NCBI RefSeq assembly: GCF_020382885.2
Contig: NC_058493.1
Coordinates: forward strand, 19,128,999-19,192,998
Source: Scatophagus argus
Lineage: Eukaryota; Chordata; Actinopteri; Scatophagidae
Direction of reading: 5' to 3'
Length of the DNA: 64,000 bases
This document shows, piece by piece, positions 1 through 14,109 of this stretch. The translations under genes and the position numbers were made by a program. The first letter of the stretch is position 1. Every line of letters begins with the position of its first letter. The notes below the pieces were generated by a model. The model made no database searches. It was not told the origin of the DNA and saw only the letters and a program-made list of their open reading frames with translations.

Positions 1-657
1 AATCATTGAATTATTTAGCTGATATTTGCATGGTGATAAAATAAAAATCAGATTATTTCCACTGTTTTTTTTTTTTTGCTTGAACATCTCAATAGTTTCT
101 GCAGCTGTAGCTGTAACACAGCTCACCATCAGTGAGAATCAAATGCTGCTTTCCCCTCACAGTAAAAGGGAAAAATGAGTCAGGACAGGGTTAATGAAAT
201 GTCCCAGAGCAGTGACAAAGAATCAGGTGAAAGCCCTTTCAGTATTGTGCAATCTCCAATGTTTAGATATGACACTGATTAGACTAAAACAGACATATTT
301 CTTAACGAATTTCCTTAAAAACATTCGGTAAGGAATTCTAATGCACTGAGGTTTGATAAACTAATTCACACTACATTCAGTTGTGTTAAAATGCCACAAA
401 ACCCCATTCTGAGATATCAGATTTGAAAGCGTTTTGAATTCGCACAGAGGATGTGTTCAAGCTTAAACATGGTGTGGAGTTACTCTACAGCTGAAGTAAC
501 TGTTCTGTTTAAAGGCTGAATTTTTAGTCTTTGACATGCACGGTTTCACGCAGTATGTTACAGCACGGTACATGTCTTTCTGTCTAGTTTCCAGTAGTTT
601 TAGCTCTCTCTGCCCCTCACCTGATATGCTTGTGACCTCCTCCTACGTTCTGCTCAG
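1..657 (+). other. Intron of dhodh, upstream part cut by window edge
   Basis: No coding exon was found here. The stretch ends in a pyrimidine-containing acceptor (CTGCTCAG) directly before the exon at 658. A short T run lies near 66-78. Confidence 0.7.
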
Positions 658-2968
658 GTGCTGAAGGAGCGTGATGCCCTGCAGGGAGAATGCAAACCTC
701 CAGTCCTGGTAAAGATCGCCCCTGACCTCACTGCACAGGACAAACAAGACATTGCTGATGTTGTCACTGAGGTGGGAATTTAATTATTTTATATTTGTCA
801 TCATTTTCATTTTCCTTACTGTGCATTTTATTCTCTAGCTTGTTCTCAATTTAATTTTATTAGACTCTTTTTTTTTTTTTTCCGTAAGATTTTGACATGT
901 TTCGCTTCTTCTTTGTTGTACAGTTCTATGAAATAGAAGTTAAATCAGATAAGATTGTGTCCCTTATCTGTGGAGTCTCTTTAGAGAACTTTCATGTGGT
1001 GTTTTAAGGTGCATCTTATCTTATTTTACACTGTTGTTTTAACTCTTCTCAAGAGCATAGGGAAAAAACATGTAGCATTTTTCTTTGGAGAAACCAGAAA
1101 CCAAGTTTGGGTCCTTGTCTGAGGTGACAGTAGAGTCACATGTCACCACGTGCTCCCATGCAAACCTCGCACACCTTTTGGAAGGGTGCAACCACCTTCA
1201 CGTTTGACTGCCAGCTGGGTTGCTGGTCAGATAAATGTGACTCTAAAGAACAAATTTAGCATCTCCCTCTTAATTAAAAATTATATTTCACTTAATTTTA
1301 ATATTTTAGCAGTAAATAACACCAGGCAATGAAGGAGAAAGAAATCAAATAAAGATAAACGTTAAAATAAGGTTTAAAAAGTCTAATGAACAAATTTAAC
1401 AGATATGGCACATCTGATCCAAAGGAAGGAAAAAAAGTGATTTTAAAATTAAAATGATAGAAACTGTTAAACAATATAACTTTTATTATCGCTTCAGATT
1501 CCTCCTTTCTTCAGTAGGTTCCATGTTGACACTTTAGTTTAAACAGCAATCTTATGGTGTAATTGGCTCATTTTTTTTAAACTCAGCAGTGCACTATTGC
1601 TCACCAGAAGCTGATCGGCACTATAAAAATAAAGAATAACACTAGGTTATTTTTTTATTTTATTGCTAAGAAATACAGGGTGTTGTTTTTGTATTAGTTG
1701 AATCTTAATGGAAGAAACAAGAAAAGAGCACAATTTAAACAGCACTCTCTTTCTGTCACAGTACATTTCACATTCAAGGTCCATGCAGTTGCTAACATGC
1801 ATCAGTTTGCTCCTGTGCACTCAGGCACAATAACACTCACTTCCTGTCCTCTCTTTGTTGTATGCTCTGTTTGCAGCTGAGAGTGGATGGTTTAATGGTG
1901 TCTAACACCACGGTGTCCAGACCAGAGACCCTTCAGGATCTGCTCAAATGTGAGGTCGGTGGGCTAAGTGGCCAGCCTCTCAAGGACCTCTCTACTAACA
2001 CTGTGAGAGAGATGTACAGCCTCACCAAAGGTACTTATTTACACACCGTGTCCATTTCTGATCACCCGAGCAGTGAGTGAATACACATAAAATACACTTT
2101 TAATAATGTTTTTGTAGGTAAAATACCAATTGTTGGAATTGGAGGTGTGGCCAGTGGGCAGGATGCTTTGGATAAGATCCGTGCCGGTGCATCACTTGTT
2201 CAGCTTTACACAGCTTTGACCTATCAGGGCCCACCTGTAGTGACGAAGATAAAGCGAGAACTGGAACAACTTCTTAAGTGAGTACAACTGTGAATTAAAT
2301 GCAGGGCAAATCTTTTAGTGGATGCTGAAGGATTTTTAGAGGTATTTCTTTTTAATAATGAAATGGTAATTCTGGTTTAGTAAAACAGCTCTACAAGTCT
2401 GGAAACAAAGGAGGTCAGGCTACCGGACAGGTTTTATGCAAACCTCCAGGTTGCCCTAACTTATTTGAAAGAGAAAATTATCACCAAAACTGTCAGTTAA
2501 AAATGGTCACAACAATTTATAAACTGTTACATGTTGTTAAATGTGTTCAGTTTTCAGGTTATTCACTACATTATAGCTCACTCACATTTGGTTTTGGATC
2601 CAGATACAGTGGTTCAGATCATCTGGTTAAACTGTTGGTTTTTGTATAAGGTGTATAATCATCTCGTCTCATCTGACTTCTTTTGAGTATTGTTGTCGTG
2701 TTCTCAGACATCAGCATTTACTTTGAGTTATTATAACTGAGGGAAATTCTAATCCAAGATATGTAAATACAATCATAATAAACTGTATATATTCTCGGCC
2801 TACCCATACAATAGTATTTGACAGCAACACTAATGTAGGTGACGTGGCAAAATGAATATGTTCTCATTCCCTGCAAACGTTGTTTTTTATAGAGAACAAG
2901 GTTTCAGCAGCGTATCAGAGGCAGTCGGAGCAGATCACAGGGAGCAGATGGGTCAAATCAAAACCTGA
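658..2968 (+). CDS. dhodh: Dihydroorotate dehydrogenase (quinone), C-terminal part, last four coding exons
   Basis: Oxidises dihydroorotate to orotate in the mitochondrial inner membrane, passing electrons through FMN to ubiquinone (step 4 of pyrimidine synthesis). Coding exons are 658-771, 1877-2030, 2118-2277 and 2893-2968, all with AG/GT borders and matching phases (0, 1, 2); the stop is TGA at 2966-2968. Exon 1 here carries [10 protein letters not shown], with the FMN-contacting lysine. Exon 2 carries [11 protein letters not shown], the Asn-Thr pair that binds substrate. Exon 3 carries the FMN phosphate-binding stretch [13 protein letters not shown] followed by QLYTAL. The end, [15 protein letters not shown], matches the mammalian tail, with about seven extra residues after it. 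The upstream half (membrane anchor, SPNT region and catalytic serine) lies before the window. No frameshift or stop was seen. Identity is very secure from family knowledge. Confidence 0.96.
772..1876 (+). other. dhodh intron, about 1.1 kb
   Basis: A phase 0 intron, from GTGGGA to TTTGCAG. It is AT-rich with T runs, and no conserved element or gene was seen. Confidence 0.75.
2278..2892 (+). other. Last dhodh intron
   Basis: A phase 2 intron, from GTGAGT to TTTATAG. It has no coding potential on either strand. Confidence 0.75.
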
Positions 2969-3587
2969 GCCTGCTGAAAGAGACACTATACGTTAACACA
3001 GACGCAGCACCTTCAGCTCCCATCCTCTTCAACTAGGCTACATAATCCTCCACGTTTCCTGAACTGCGATGGGTGATGAGGATTTGTGTTTGTTTGTCCG
3101 TCCGCCTTGATTTCCGAGATGAGATATGGTCTCAACTGATCTTTGAAACCATATTTTTAAGTATTTGTGCATATGCTGCACAAAACAAATTCATAGCTTC
3201 TCACGTTCTGCTTGAACATGACGGTGAAGCGACTAATGATAACTCTTTGATGTTGTATGGCCACATTAACAAGCTGAAGTTTGTAACTTCAGACGCTCAT
3301 CTTTTGTTGTTACAGTGTAGCAACAGTAAATGAATCTCAAGTACCAACACCAAAGTGCTTGAACTTCTTCTACACGAAATATTCCGTAGTACTGTAAAGT
3401 AATGTAAAGAAAATAATCTAATGTCTTATGGATAAAATAATGAAACATCCATCCATCCAAAGAACTAACAGCTCTAATGTTGGCTGGGATTTAGGCGAAG
3501 ACACAGTATTTGTTTTGCTCTGTGCTTTCATAGAGGATCTGCACTGCGAGTCCTATCCCCAACAGCTGAGATACACTACAATTCCAA

Positions 3588-3593
3588 AATAAA
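3588..3593 (+). terminator. Possible dhodh polyadenylation signal
   Basis: An AATAAA hexamer on the dhodh strand, about 620 bases after the stop codon. Such hexamers are common in AT-rich DNA, so the assignment is only plausible. Confidence 0.3.
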
Positions 3594-6039
3594 AGTCCGA
3601 TGTTTTTCTTATTTGCTTACATGTTCATATAAAGTTTGATTGAGCTTTCTCCAAAACAAGAGCCACATGGTGCACCATATGTAGATAGATATGAACCATT
3701 TGCAGGTGTCACATAATTTCTTTTGGGACTTACTGACATCATAAGCTGATCATGTAGAAAGCTACCTAGTGTGGACATGAACTCAGTTTTACGTATATAA
3801 AAGATATTTATTCTTGTGTGAGAGAGCCACAGGTTGACACACACTACTTTTTAAGCAGGATTTACAGCAGAAAAAATACATTTTGGTGCTTTTTACAGGG
3901 TCTTGTGACAAAACCTTTGACATACTGGAGCCTTGATTTTTAGTGTCTGTATGATACTGAATTAAAACAATGTTTTTTTTAAAAAAAATCATCAAATCTG
4001 CTGGGATTATTCATGGACACCAGAGGGTGAACCATACTGCCTGTGGTGACTGCTCGATCTACTATGTTGCCACCTTCAGAGCAAAACTTTTCCTTGTACG
4101 TTGACAAATCTCTTCGTCTGTCAGTCAGATGAGCAAACACGTTACTCCTCACTTGAAGAATCTATTTTCACAATTTTTTTTTCTGTTATGTTGGTGAACC
4201 GGTGAGATAATTTTGGCAGATTTTATTAGTTTATTGTCTATCAAAAAGAAGACTTTTCAAATAGATGCATCACTGCGTTGCGTTTTAGTCAGGTTGGTTG
4301 TTTGAAACATCCTCTTTTTGTTTTTATTTTTTTCCTGTGGCAAAAGACTGTGAAACAATAGTGAAAGAAACACACGTTTAGGGAGATTACATTCACGTTC
4401 TGTCCATTTTCTCTTTGTGTTACACACTGATTAGGTTTGGGATTAGGTCCTGTGGGTTGTGAGGACTGCCATCAGGCAATGGTGTTACCATTGTCTGCAG
4501 TGGTGTTCAGGTGGGTATGGCACACATTACAATGTGAAGAGATGGTCAGTGTTATTCACGCCACCAGTGAGCAGTTTCAACATTCTGAGGGAGCAGTGTT
4601 AAAATAATGTGTTTGTGATGAATATGAATGTACTTGTAGTATACTTGATCTCAGCAAACACATTTGTCTTCCTGTATACATGTGGAGAACAGCACGTGTT
4701 AAGGTGAATCACTCAGTCTGGTAAATTTGCTTCGAAGTACAACTAAATAAATAATAATAATATATGAAAAAGCACAAGAACTGCAGTACTCAGTGCTTCG
4801 AACAAATATAATCATTTTCCACAGTCCCTCTGCAGAGAAACAACTTCTGCCTCACAGAGTAAAGTCAACTTATTCTGTCTAATCATTTGTAGCAGTAGCA
4901 GTGGAGGTCTGATGATTTAAAGAGATTTTTAGCCTTGAAATAACTGAGATGACTTTGCTATGTTCCCTGCAGCAATAGCGAAAGCCCTTCAAGTCCTCTT
5001 TCCACCCAGCCAAACTCTCACTCCCCTCCTCATGTTAGCTTTGGGCATTGTGCTATCATGACCTCCCGTTGGTTGTGACTGGAGTTTTTTTATTGTTATT
5101 CTTGGGTTTTTCCTCACTCACTGACACGTTGAGATGCCTTCCTATAACAACACCGCCCGCAGTGGTCATTAGACATAGCCAGTGAAGGCAGCAGTACTGT
5201 GAGGATCAGCTGTGAGCTGCCGGCTGCCTCCTTCTCCATCTCTTGAGGCCAAGTGCAGACAGGCTTGTATCCCGTATGTGGTGCCACGGAGGGAGGAGGG
5301 TGAGGCCTGGCTTCCAGACAAGACAAACTTTAAAACTGATGGCCACTTAGATGTACGGTTTCCTCATATAACATTGATCATAGCTAGGAGGCAGCACTCT
5401 GTTCCTGAGATGCTCTTTGTGCCGTGTTTTGATATGATGTGAAAGCCAATGGGAAAATGAAGGTCAGTTCTGCTCAAATATCTATCTCCCATTGTGCATG
5501 TATTTACAATTATGAAGTATTGTTTTTCTACCACACCATAATGTGACTAACCAACACAGTGAGAAACCGTTATCCGTGTAGAACAGATGTGTTTCAAACT
5601 CATACAGCCGTGAAGACGAGGGAGTTAGTCCCTGTTTGACAGCAGAAAGAGAAACCACACAGCAGTGGATGAACTTTAAAGACAACTTCTGCTTCTGTAA
5701 TATGCGTATGCAACACATGTAAGCAAAACAACGCTAATGCAGAAAGACAGTGGAGGAAAGGGAGATGGACTGAGGTCAGATAGTCTTCATGGCTTAGAGT
5801 TCTTACTCACTGAGCGAAAAAAGCTGCAACACTCTGCTAGGCCTGCAACTGTGGACTGGTTTCATTAGATGGATGGATGGACGGACAGATAGTTTAGAAA
5901 ATGTCAGGAATCCTCAGGTTCCCAGAGGCCTATGTGATGTGATCCCTTCAAATTGCCTGTTTTATCTGACGAAGATATTCAGTTTTAAATAATAAAACAG
6001 TAAATCATCACATTTGAAACTGTCATTGTTTGGTGTTTT

Positions 6040-6215
6040 TAGTAATGTCAGTTGGTCCATCACGTTGATGCAAAATGAATATCTCAGCTATTGGATGGCT
6101 TGTCATGAACTTTTCCTCCAGATGTTTATGTTTCCTGGAGTCTCCAAACTTCAGTGATCCCCTGACTTCTTTACATGTGAACATGTTAAAATTTTTCACT
6201 TTAGCATTTTGTCAA
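6040..6215 (-). repeat. Decayed teleost interspersed repeat fragment
   Basis: Contains wording typical of a common fish repeat that reads as 'ATATCTCAGCTATTGGATGG ... ATGAACTTT ... GTGATCCCCTGACTT'. Related fragments in this window lie at 25735-25975 (opposite direction) and 29985-30125. The family name is not assigned. Confidence 0.5.
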
Positions 6216-8650
6216 AAAGTTTAATTTAAGAGTTAAAAACGTTTCGTGTTTGCGGTAGTAATTTTGCATGACAGATCACAAAACAAAACAAATGCAATAA
6301 GATTAAAGAGTAGAAACATGGACTTAAACCTAAAGACATTAGACAAATACATGAATAAAACAAATGCCATAAAGCAGTACAATAATACTATTTACTCACA
6401 AGTTAAACATAGCGATGCAGTAAAACTCTCAATGTGGTTTGTCAGCAACCAAACTAACTGAGGGGTTATTACCAGGTTCTATGACAGGAGTAGATATGGC
6501 ATTTTCATCATTCATTTAGAAGCATAAACTTAACGTTTGAAAGCATTTTTTTTTTACAAATTTATTTAAAAGTCTAACAGCCTGAGTTGACTTGAAGTCT
6601 AACCAAGCAAATCTGTTTATATCCAGAAAGCAGTGAATTGCATGCAGCATTTCCACTGCTGGGACATAAGCAGGCCTAATTTAGATATGAATAAAACATG
6701 AGATTACCAAAACCATTTATTATGTTAAAAGACAAAAGCAACCCCTGGAAAAAGGCATATAACACTCTGGAATTTGTTGAAAGGCATCTCATAGAGCAGG
6801 AGACATAAAGGTTGTGATGTGTGCTGAAAGCTGAGCACAGTGAAGCTGACTGTGAAGCATGTCGATGCAGGCATCACATTATGGGGGAGGCTTGCAAGAA
6901 ACAAGCGCATAAAGACAAATGTAGGGAAATTCTTGAGAGGAAACCAGCATTAGACTGCCAAAGACTTTAGATCGATACACACTCAAACCGGAGCGTGACC
7001 ACAGACACATAGAGGATATCAGCACTGGAATAACTTCAGAGCGAGAGCACGAAAACCCCTGCAGGGACTTCTGCCAAAGCTCCAACTTAAATCTCGCTGA
7101 AAACCTTTAAAATGACTGAAAAAAGGCCCGTTCACAGTGAGTTCTCAGCTTGACTGAGCCATATCAAATCTATGAGGGAAGCAGAGAAAACCCCAAAATG
7201 TAGAAGTGCTCAGGGGATACAGATGCATCTGCTTTGACTCAAGATGAGATTTACTGCCAAAAGCACTACTTATGTGCAAAGTGTTATGACTGAATATATT
7301 TTCAAACCTTCTGTATTCTCTCTTCTCCTATATAAAGTGCAGCGCGTGTGTGATTTTATAAAGCCTTGTCAGAAGTGTAAAAGTACATATGGAAAATTTT
7401 GAAAATTGTGGCGCTATTTAGTGGTAAGCCTACACAGAACTGTATGTTGTTGAGGGCAAAATTTACATCACCTTGGAATAACTGTATGGTATTCATTTGT
7501 GAATCCTATTTAGTCATTTTACTTACAATACAGTGGTACTTGTGTGTAGTACTTACTTAAATGTAAGTTCTACACGGCCAAGAACGAGAGAAACTGCTGA
7601 GCATCAGTGATGTCAGCAAGATCTATTAATTAAATAAACCATTTGATCATTACTAGTATAGCATTTTGCACATTAATGAATTATTCAGCAATTCTTGATA
7701 GCAATTTATAATCATGTTTATCATCTTACCCAATTAATTGTAATTATCTACTATGTCATTGTGTTGATAAGCCAAGTGGTTGAGGCAGCGGTAGAGGAGA
7801 GAGATGGGAAGGAACAGGGGGCTCTATTACTTCAGTATACTGCTTCACTATAGCACTGTGTACTCCACAACCACTTCTGATCACTAGGGAGTCAGTCAAG
7901 AAAGCGTGAGTGCACTGGTTCATTTGCACAGGTACAATTGTCCACAGCACTTAATATTCAGCTTTGTAGTGCTTTGAGGGAATGGCACAGTACACATATT
8001 ATGTACATGGTGTACTGGTAGATGGTATGTAACTGATAGTGTGGTCAATTCATCCTCTGTACTCCACCATCAAAATAGTTTTTTTTTTATACTATAAAGA
8101 CACTACAACAGCATTTTGTTGCAACCATGTGTGGTTGAATAAGATAAATGAATAAATATTTAACCTTGAACTGGAAGTGTTTTGCCCCCAGGTTGTCTTA
8201 AGTGTTCAGAATTGAATTTTAGAAATCCTCAGTTACTGTGTGCTGAATATTATGACTGTGTGTGTGGAGGAATAGCATCATCAAGCCTCCCTTTCACCCC
8301 AGGCCAGATTCAACAGCTGACAGCACTTCTGTAGCGCCTCATCATACCAGAGTAAAGGAAGAGTGAATGTGGAATCATGTAATCAGACTCCTCCTATTGA
8401 GTAGTAATTTACTACAGCACTCGTACAATACCAGTAAAGTTCATTTTAGAATGTCACACGGTATGGAATTAATGTACACCATCACTGAGATGTTACTGCT
8501 GTGCGTGAAGGCGGGTTCTCGACAGATCATGTCGAATTGTGAAAAACAGGTGAAACATATCAATGGACAGTAAGGCAGATGTCAAGCAGACTTGATTATG
8601 TAACCCAGAGTGCTGCCGGTGCTGTCTGAGGTGTTTGTTTGCCATAAGGG

Positions 8651-8684
8651 GGAAGGAGGAGGAGGAGGAGGAGGAGGAGGAGGA
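8651..8684 (+). repeat. GGA trinucleotide microsatellite
   Basis: About ten tandem GGA units, purine-only on the plus strand. It lies in intergenic DNA. Confidence 0.9.
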
Positions 8685-9114
8685 AACACAGCTGTGAGCC
8701 TGTCGGGTCAGGTCAACCAAATGGGGATAAATGTTCTCCCTGAATCCTGATGGTGATGTCATGTTATGTGGATGCTTATATTAAACTATTTTTAACCAGA
8801 AAATAACATAGCTAGAACAGAAGAGAAGAAGAGTCATATATAAATTATTATTTGAGAGTATCATTGTCAGTATTATCTGAAATACTCACAGGAATTTTTG
8901 AGTAACATCATATGAGAAACCCTGTACATATACATCCATGTCTGTCCAGATTCATATCTTATATGTAGTGAGTGATAAAGAGCTTCATCACATGGTCCAA
9001 GAACAATCACCTGCAGCTCAATATTATCAAAACCAATGATGGTTTTGGTGGTTGTGGTGGACCACAATGTTTCAAATATGGCTGCTGACGTAAAGAAACT
9101 CCAGATTTCATAAA

Positions 9115-9500
9115 CATGGAGCCTTCACACTCATCTTCAAGTCAGCAACACCATCAGCAAAGTTTTGACACCCCAGATTAGTGTCACCAACTCAGTATCT
9201 GACCAAATGTGAGATATGATCACAATCTGTTCTGTTTCTCAGTTATGGTGTTGAAAAATGGACAGAAAACTTGATGTCACAGTGAAGTTGAACCTTTTCA
9301 CCTTTTGTATATAAAATGTCATCATTTTATCCTGTTAGACATTTGTGTGAAATTTTGTCAAAATTAGTGCCTGAATTCTTGTGTTAAGGCTAAAAATATG
9401 TTTTGTAAGGTCACACTGACCTTTGTGCACCAAAATCCACTGTGTTCATCCTTGGGTTTAAGATATTTGTGCATTGAAAGAATGTGAAGAAATTCCTCTT
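9115..9500 (+). repeat. Decayed teleost interspersed repeat
   Basis: Includes the recognisable run 'GTCACACTGACCTTTGTGCA' followed by 'CCAAAATCCACTGTGTTCAT' and 'AAGAAATTCCTC'. These resemble a very common fish repeat seen in introns and spacers. Edges are approximate and the family is not named. Confidence 0.55.
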
Positions 9501-10539
9501 CTAGCACTTGGGTGTAAAAGAGGAAAGTATGTCCTAGGTTACAGGGACGTTGTATTTATCATTTCTTTATCCCCTTTTGCACATGTAACACTGAGCATTG
9601 CTAGGTTTTACATCCATCCATAACCATGGAGTCAAAGCATTTTCTCATCAGTATAGACTACAAATATATGAACATCACTTTTTAAGTAGTTTCCTCATCA
9701 GAGCAAGACTTCAATCAGTTTAATATGCCGAAGCATAGTGTTGATGCTTTCTGCTGCCTATACTACTCAGTTCTATTAGACCCTGAAATGCTAGCTCGTC
9801 TAAAATCCAGTGAAATTAGTGGCGATTCAACAAACCGACAAACAAAAGCCTGACGTGCTGCCATGTGGTACCAGCGTTACCACACCCTCTTTGTCTTTCA
9901 TACCTCACTGCACTTCATGCAAATGAGACCTGAGATGACAATGAAGGCATGTTGCAAGTACCCGAGACAGCTTTTTTTTTCAACATCAAAAGATTTGTTT
10001 TTGGATTTTGGATTTTGGCTAAGATATGTTTAAAGGATAACCTTCCCGGGGCTGCGCAATGTACAAAGCAGAAAAAGTTCCCTGAGTTCCATTTACATTA
10101 GAATAGGCCTCAGAAGATAAAAGCCTAGAAGAAAATAAGTCAACTTTCGTGTCACCACATCTGTCTTGTTGTGTATGACGAAATGGAAAAAATACACCAT
10201 ACTGATGTGGCCGTGAAAGACCCTTAATGCATTTTGAGGCCTGAACTAGCTTGAGTGCTGCATGTCTGTAGTACAATGTGACTGAAGTATACAGCCCAGC
10301 GTCTCTCTGCAGATGGCTGTTATGAAAGCTGGTGAAGCCTCTGGCTGCAGGAAGTCACAGGTGTGATGGAGGCAGACAGAGCCATAAACGACACACCACA
10401 CTGCCCAAACCCATTACTCATGATGGCTGTGTGTGTACATATAATACACATAGGAGGCAGGGGATAGATATATCAAAAAACTTTACAATTTAATGTCTTT
10501 TATCTGGTGGCATCTCAACTTAAATTACAAAATCTGTGG

Positions 10540-10700
10540 CAAACAGTAAATAGTAACACTTTACTTAAACTCCCACTATTTAGCATTTACAAGCAGTATA
10601 TAAATATTTAATAAATGGTTTAAAACACACTAAAATGTAGTTCTATGCAGATATACATTTTTAAGATGTTTGTCAGCAATCATAACTCCCATGAAGAAAT
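10540..10700 (+). repeat. Possible interspersed repeat fragment
   Basis: Starts with AGTAACACTTTACTTAAA and continues with ATAAATATTTAATAAATGGT, similar in style to a common fish repeat that begins with an ACACTTTA motif. This is recognised by pattern only. Confidence 0.35.
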
Positions 10701-13429
10701 ATTTTGTATTATTACAACTGTCTTTAACTAAGTTGTTGATAAATACATTAAAAAATTTGCAAAAAATTATAGCGTTTTAAACTAATTATTAAAGAAAAAA
10801 AGAGAGAAAATGAACAGTGAAATACCAAGAATCCAATAAAATGACGATTGCATTATTTCCCATGCAGAGTCAGTTGGATACCCAACATTTACATATGTGC
10901 GTATTATTAAAGGGAGATAAAGGCTGAAACCTTGAAGTTGGTCGTGACTTGACACTTTTTCGTTTCTGCATTAGCTTGTCTGAGCCGAGAAAATGTCTTT
11001 CCACAACAGCAGTTTGAGTTTGTCAGTCAGTCCGTGTGTCATACGGTTGAAAATATGACAAATTAGAGTGCTATTTAATGATATTCTGGCAAAGTTGCTG
11101 TGCTGCTGAAAACCGTTTTACAAATGTTACATGTTTCTTGATAAAATAACATTAACTATTTGTCACTAAAGACATGACAATCAAAGACAAAATTTGGGAA
11201 AAGTAGATTCTTAGTTATTATTCGTTCTTTAAGATTTTGACATTCACAGACAGCTAATTGGTTTGAGCTTTGAGATTTGAGTGACTGTTGGCAAAACAAG
11301 GAAACGATACAAGTGATCACATTTGATTCAAATGTTGCTTCGTTAAAAAAGGATGTGTATGTGACATATGCTGCTGCAATGCAACATCTAAACATCACTT
11401 ACGCATATCAGTGTTATTCAAACAAATCTGATATCGTTTAACTCTCTGGTGCTGTACATAGTGAGCTTCACGGTATGGATCAAGGAAAAAGTGCAAAGGT
11501 TTGACTTTAGACGCTTCCCAGATATTTCAGTTTCACTCATTCTATTTTTAGCATTTTCCTACAGTTGTTTCATGTTTTACATAACTCCGACTTAAGAAAA
11601 CACCCACTCACTCTCAGCCATGCAGTAAAGCCATATGGGACTTCAGCTCTCATTAGTCCAAGACAGCGTGAAACAAGCAGGCTGAAAGGCATCATTCAAC
11701 CCATGGAGTGTTTGCACTGCATCTCTTTAATATGTTAAGTCAGCCCTATGCATACGTTGAATACATACATAAAAAGAAAAGCCTAATTAACTTTATGTCA
11801 AAAATACCAAAAGGATACATATCATCACATATCATCGAGGCTTTACACAGAGAAAACTAAACCTAAATTATTAAGTAGAAAGGTAAGGTAGATATTTTTA
11901 TGGCAGTGTTTATTCGTAATGAATTTAATGTTTGTTTGGATAGAAGTGGCAGGTTGGTGACACATTTTTGAAGCCTTAAGTCCTTTGAAGTTTTAATTGT
12001 GTCTCTTGCTTGAAAACCGATATTTTTACGAGCAATAGCTGTTGTGTTATATAGCACGTTCTTCAAACACAGTAAAACCCCCGTGATGAATATTACAGAG
12101 CAACCTCTGTCTGAGGACAGGCTGCGGTGACGGGACCACTCAAGTTAAGTGCAATAGTGAGTTTATTGAGGATTCTTTGGATGAAGTGTGGAGGTGGGTA
12201 TATTTATAGAGGACAATGTCAGCACAGACTCCAGGTAGACCTGACGCCACACCAGCTGTCTGTACACGCGACTCAGGCTTGGCCTCCCAGACAGGAAGAT
12301 GGTATCACAGGGGCCACACTGTGATTATGGGTGAATAATCTAGCTGACATATCTGTGAGGTGTGGGACCAACGAAAATGGAGCCAGTGTTTTTGTACTCT
12401 CAAAGGAGCTTCTGTTCTTTTCTCAAAGATAAACACATTCTAGAGAAAAAAAAAATTATACACTTCATACACACCAGCCTCACACTTTTCCAGTTTTCTC
12501 TGAACTCAGTGAAATCATTGGTATTATAATATTTGTAAGTGGATGATTTCAAAATGGGAATGTCAGCAAACAGAGAAGCACTTCATTTTGTAGAGGTTTG
12601 GCGAGAAAATTACAGATAAGAGGCGGCAAGCAGTTAGTTCATGTTGGGGAATGATTGCCCTTCTAGTGACTGAGTGAATAGCTGAGCCTCACAATAACGC
12701 ACTCCACATGATAAGAAACATTTCAATGCAGAGTTTTTATTTAATCGGCCTCAGCTGTTTTCCTACAACTTTGACTGACTCGTTTCTCTGATTCACTTTT
12801 CAGTATCTCCTCTATTGAAATTTGGAAAACTATTACTGCACTTTAAATGACTTATTTTAGTAAATTAATTTATTTAGATTTAATGAACTTCATGAAATCT
12901 AATTCTAGTTTGATTAACTTTATTTCCCTTTTTAGTTTGTTTTTGAAAGGATTTAGTGGAAGTAAATATTTAGTAGAAATAGACAGAAAAGATAGATAGA
13001 AAAGAATCACACTAAGGAAACAAAACCACAAAGATTCTTATTTTTCATTTTTTAATATAAAATTACATTTCTGCCTGTAGATCCCACTAAATCCTACATA
13101 CTGAACCTTTAAATGTCACTGCATTTCTTTGCCTTTTTGAAAGAACTTCAAGTTTCAAGATAGTTTTATTTGTATCTGAAGTTGAAGTTGAAGTTCTTTA
13201 AATTGCCTTTGTTTGAAAGGTACTACAGAAATAAAGCTGCTTGAGTTGTCATGTCAAACCTTTTGCTCAATCCCCATGGGATTATAAGGCAATGCTGTAT
13301 ATCAGATGTCACAAATATAACGCTATGATATCTTCTGGTTACATATACCCAAATGTGCTATCCACCAAAAAGCGAAAAGAAGATAAAAGATTACAAGCCA
13401 AAAGTTTAGACTGATATTCTATAAACATC

Positions 13430-13640
13430 TCTAGAAAACTTAAAGTACTTTGGCATTTTGGGAAATATTGTTATTTGTTGTCTTGCATAGAGTTACTGTT
13501 ACTGTTTAATAAGATCAATACCAGTCTGTCCATAAAACATTAAACTCCAGTAGTCGCTTAATTTAGAGTAGCATAAAAGTGAGACAGCTAGCCTGACTCT
13601 GTCCAAAGGTAACAAAATTCATTGACCAGCATCTAGAAGT
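13430..13640 (+). repeat. Dispersed repeat family A, copy 1
   Basis: Carries AGACAGCTAGCCTGACTCTG then TCCAAAGGTAACAAAATTC, the hallmark of a widespread fish repeat also present at 17510-17960, 19255-19660 and 44435-44720. Copies are strongly diverged and have no coding content. Confidence 0.6.
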
Positions 13641-14109
13641 AATAAAAAAATCTATTACTTTACTCTTCAGAGACCGGATGAGACGCATCAGGCTTTAACG
13701 TCCCTCCAACGCAAAAAACATCTGCATCATTATCAGGCAGTCAGAGGGACTGTGCAATATGTTTTAGTATGCAAAGCAAGAAAGTTACCTGTTTTCTCTG
13801 TCATTTAGAGCTTTGACTTCCAGACTGACATACTGTGCTTTTTCAACACAGGGTAGTAAAGTACCTGATCTCAACTGTGCACATAAATCTCTTTGCTTTA
13901 TATATAAATTATATACAATTTATATTAATATTTCATTATACTGAAAGTACACAGTTTTGGTTTAGTCTAAGTGTCACGAGTAATCTCAGTGAACACTGTT
14001 TCTCTTCACAAACCAGTATTATAGCCCTGTAGATCCACCACCTGCAGGAAGAGACAGTGGGATCTGGTGCATTGCATGGCAAAGTGGACCATTGTGGTTA
14101 AATGGGAGC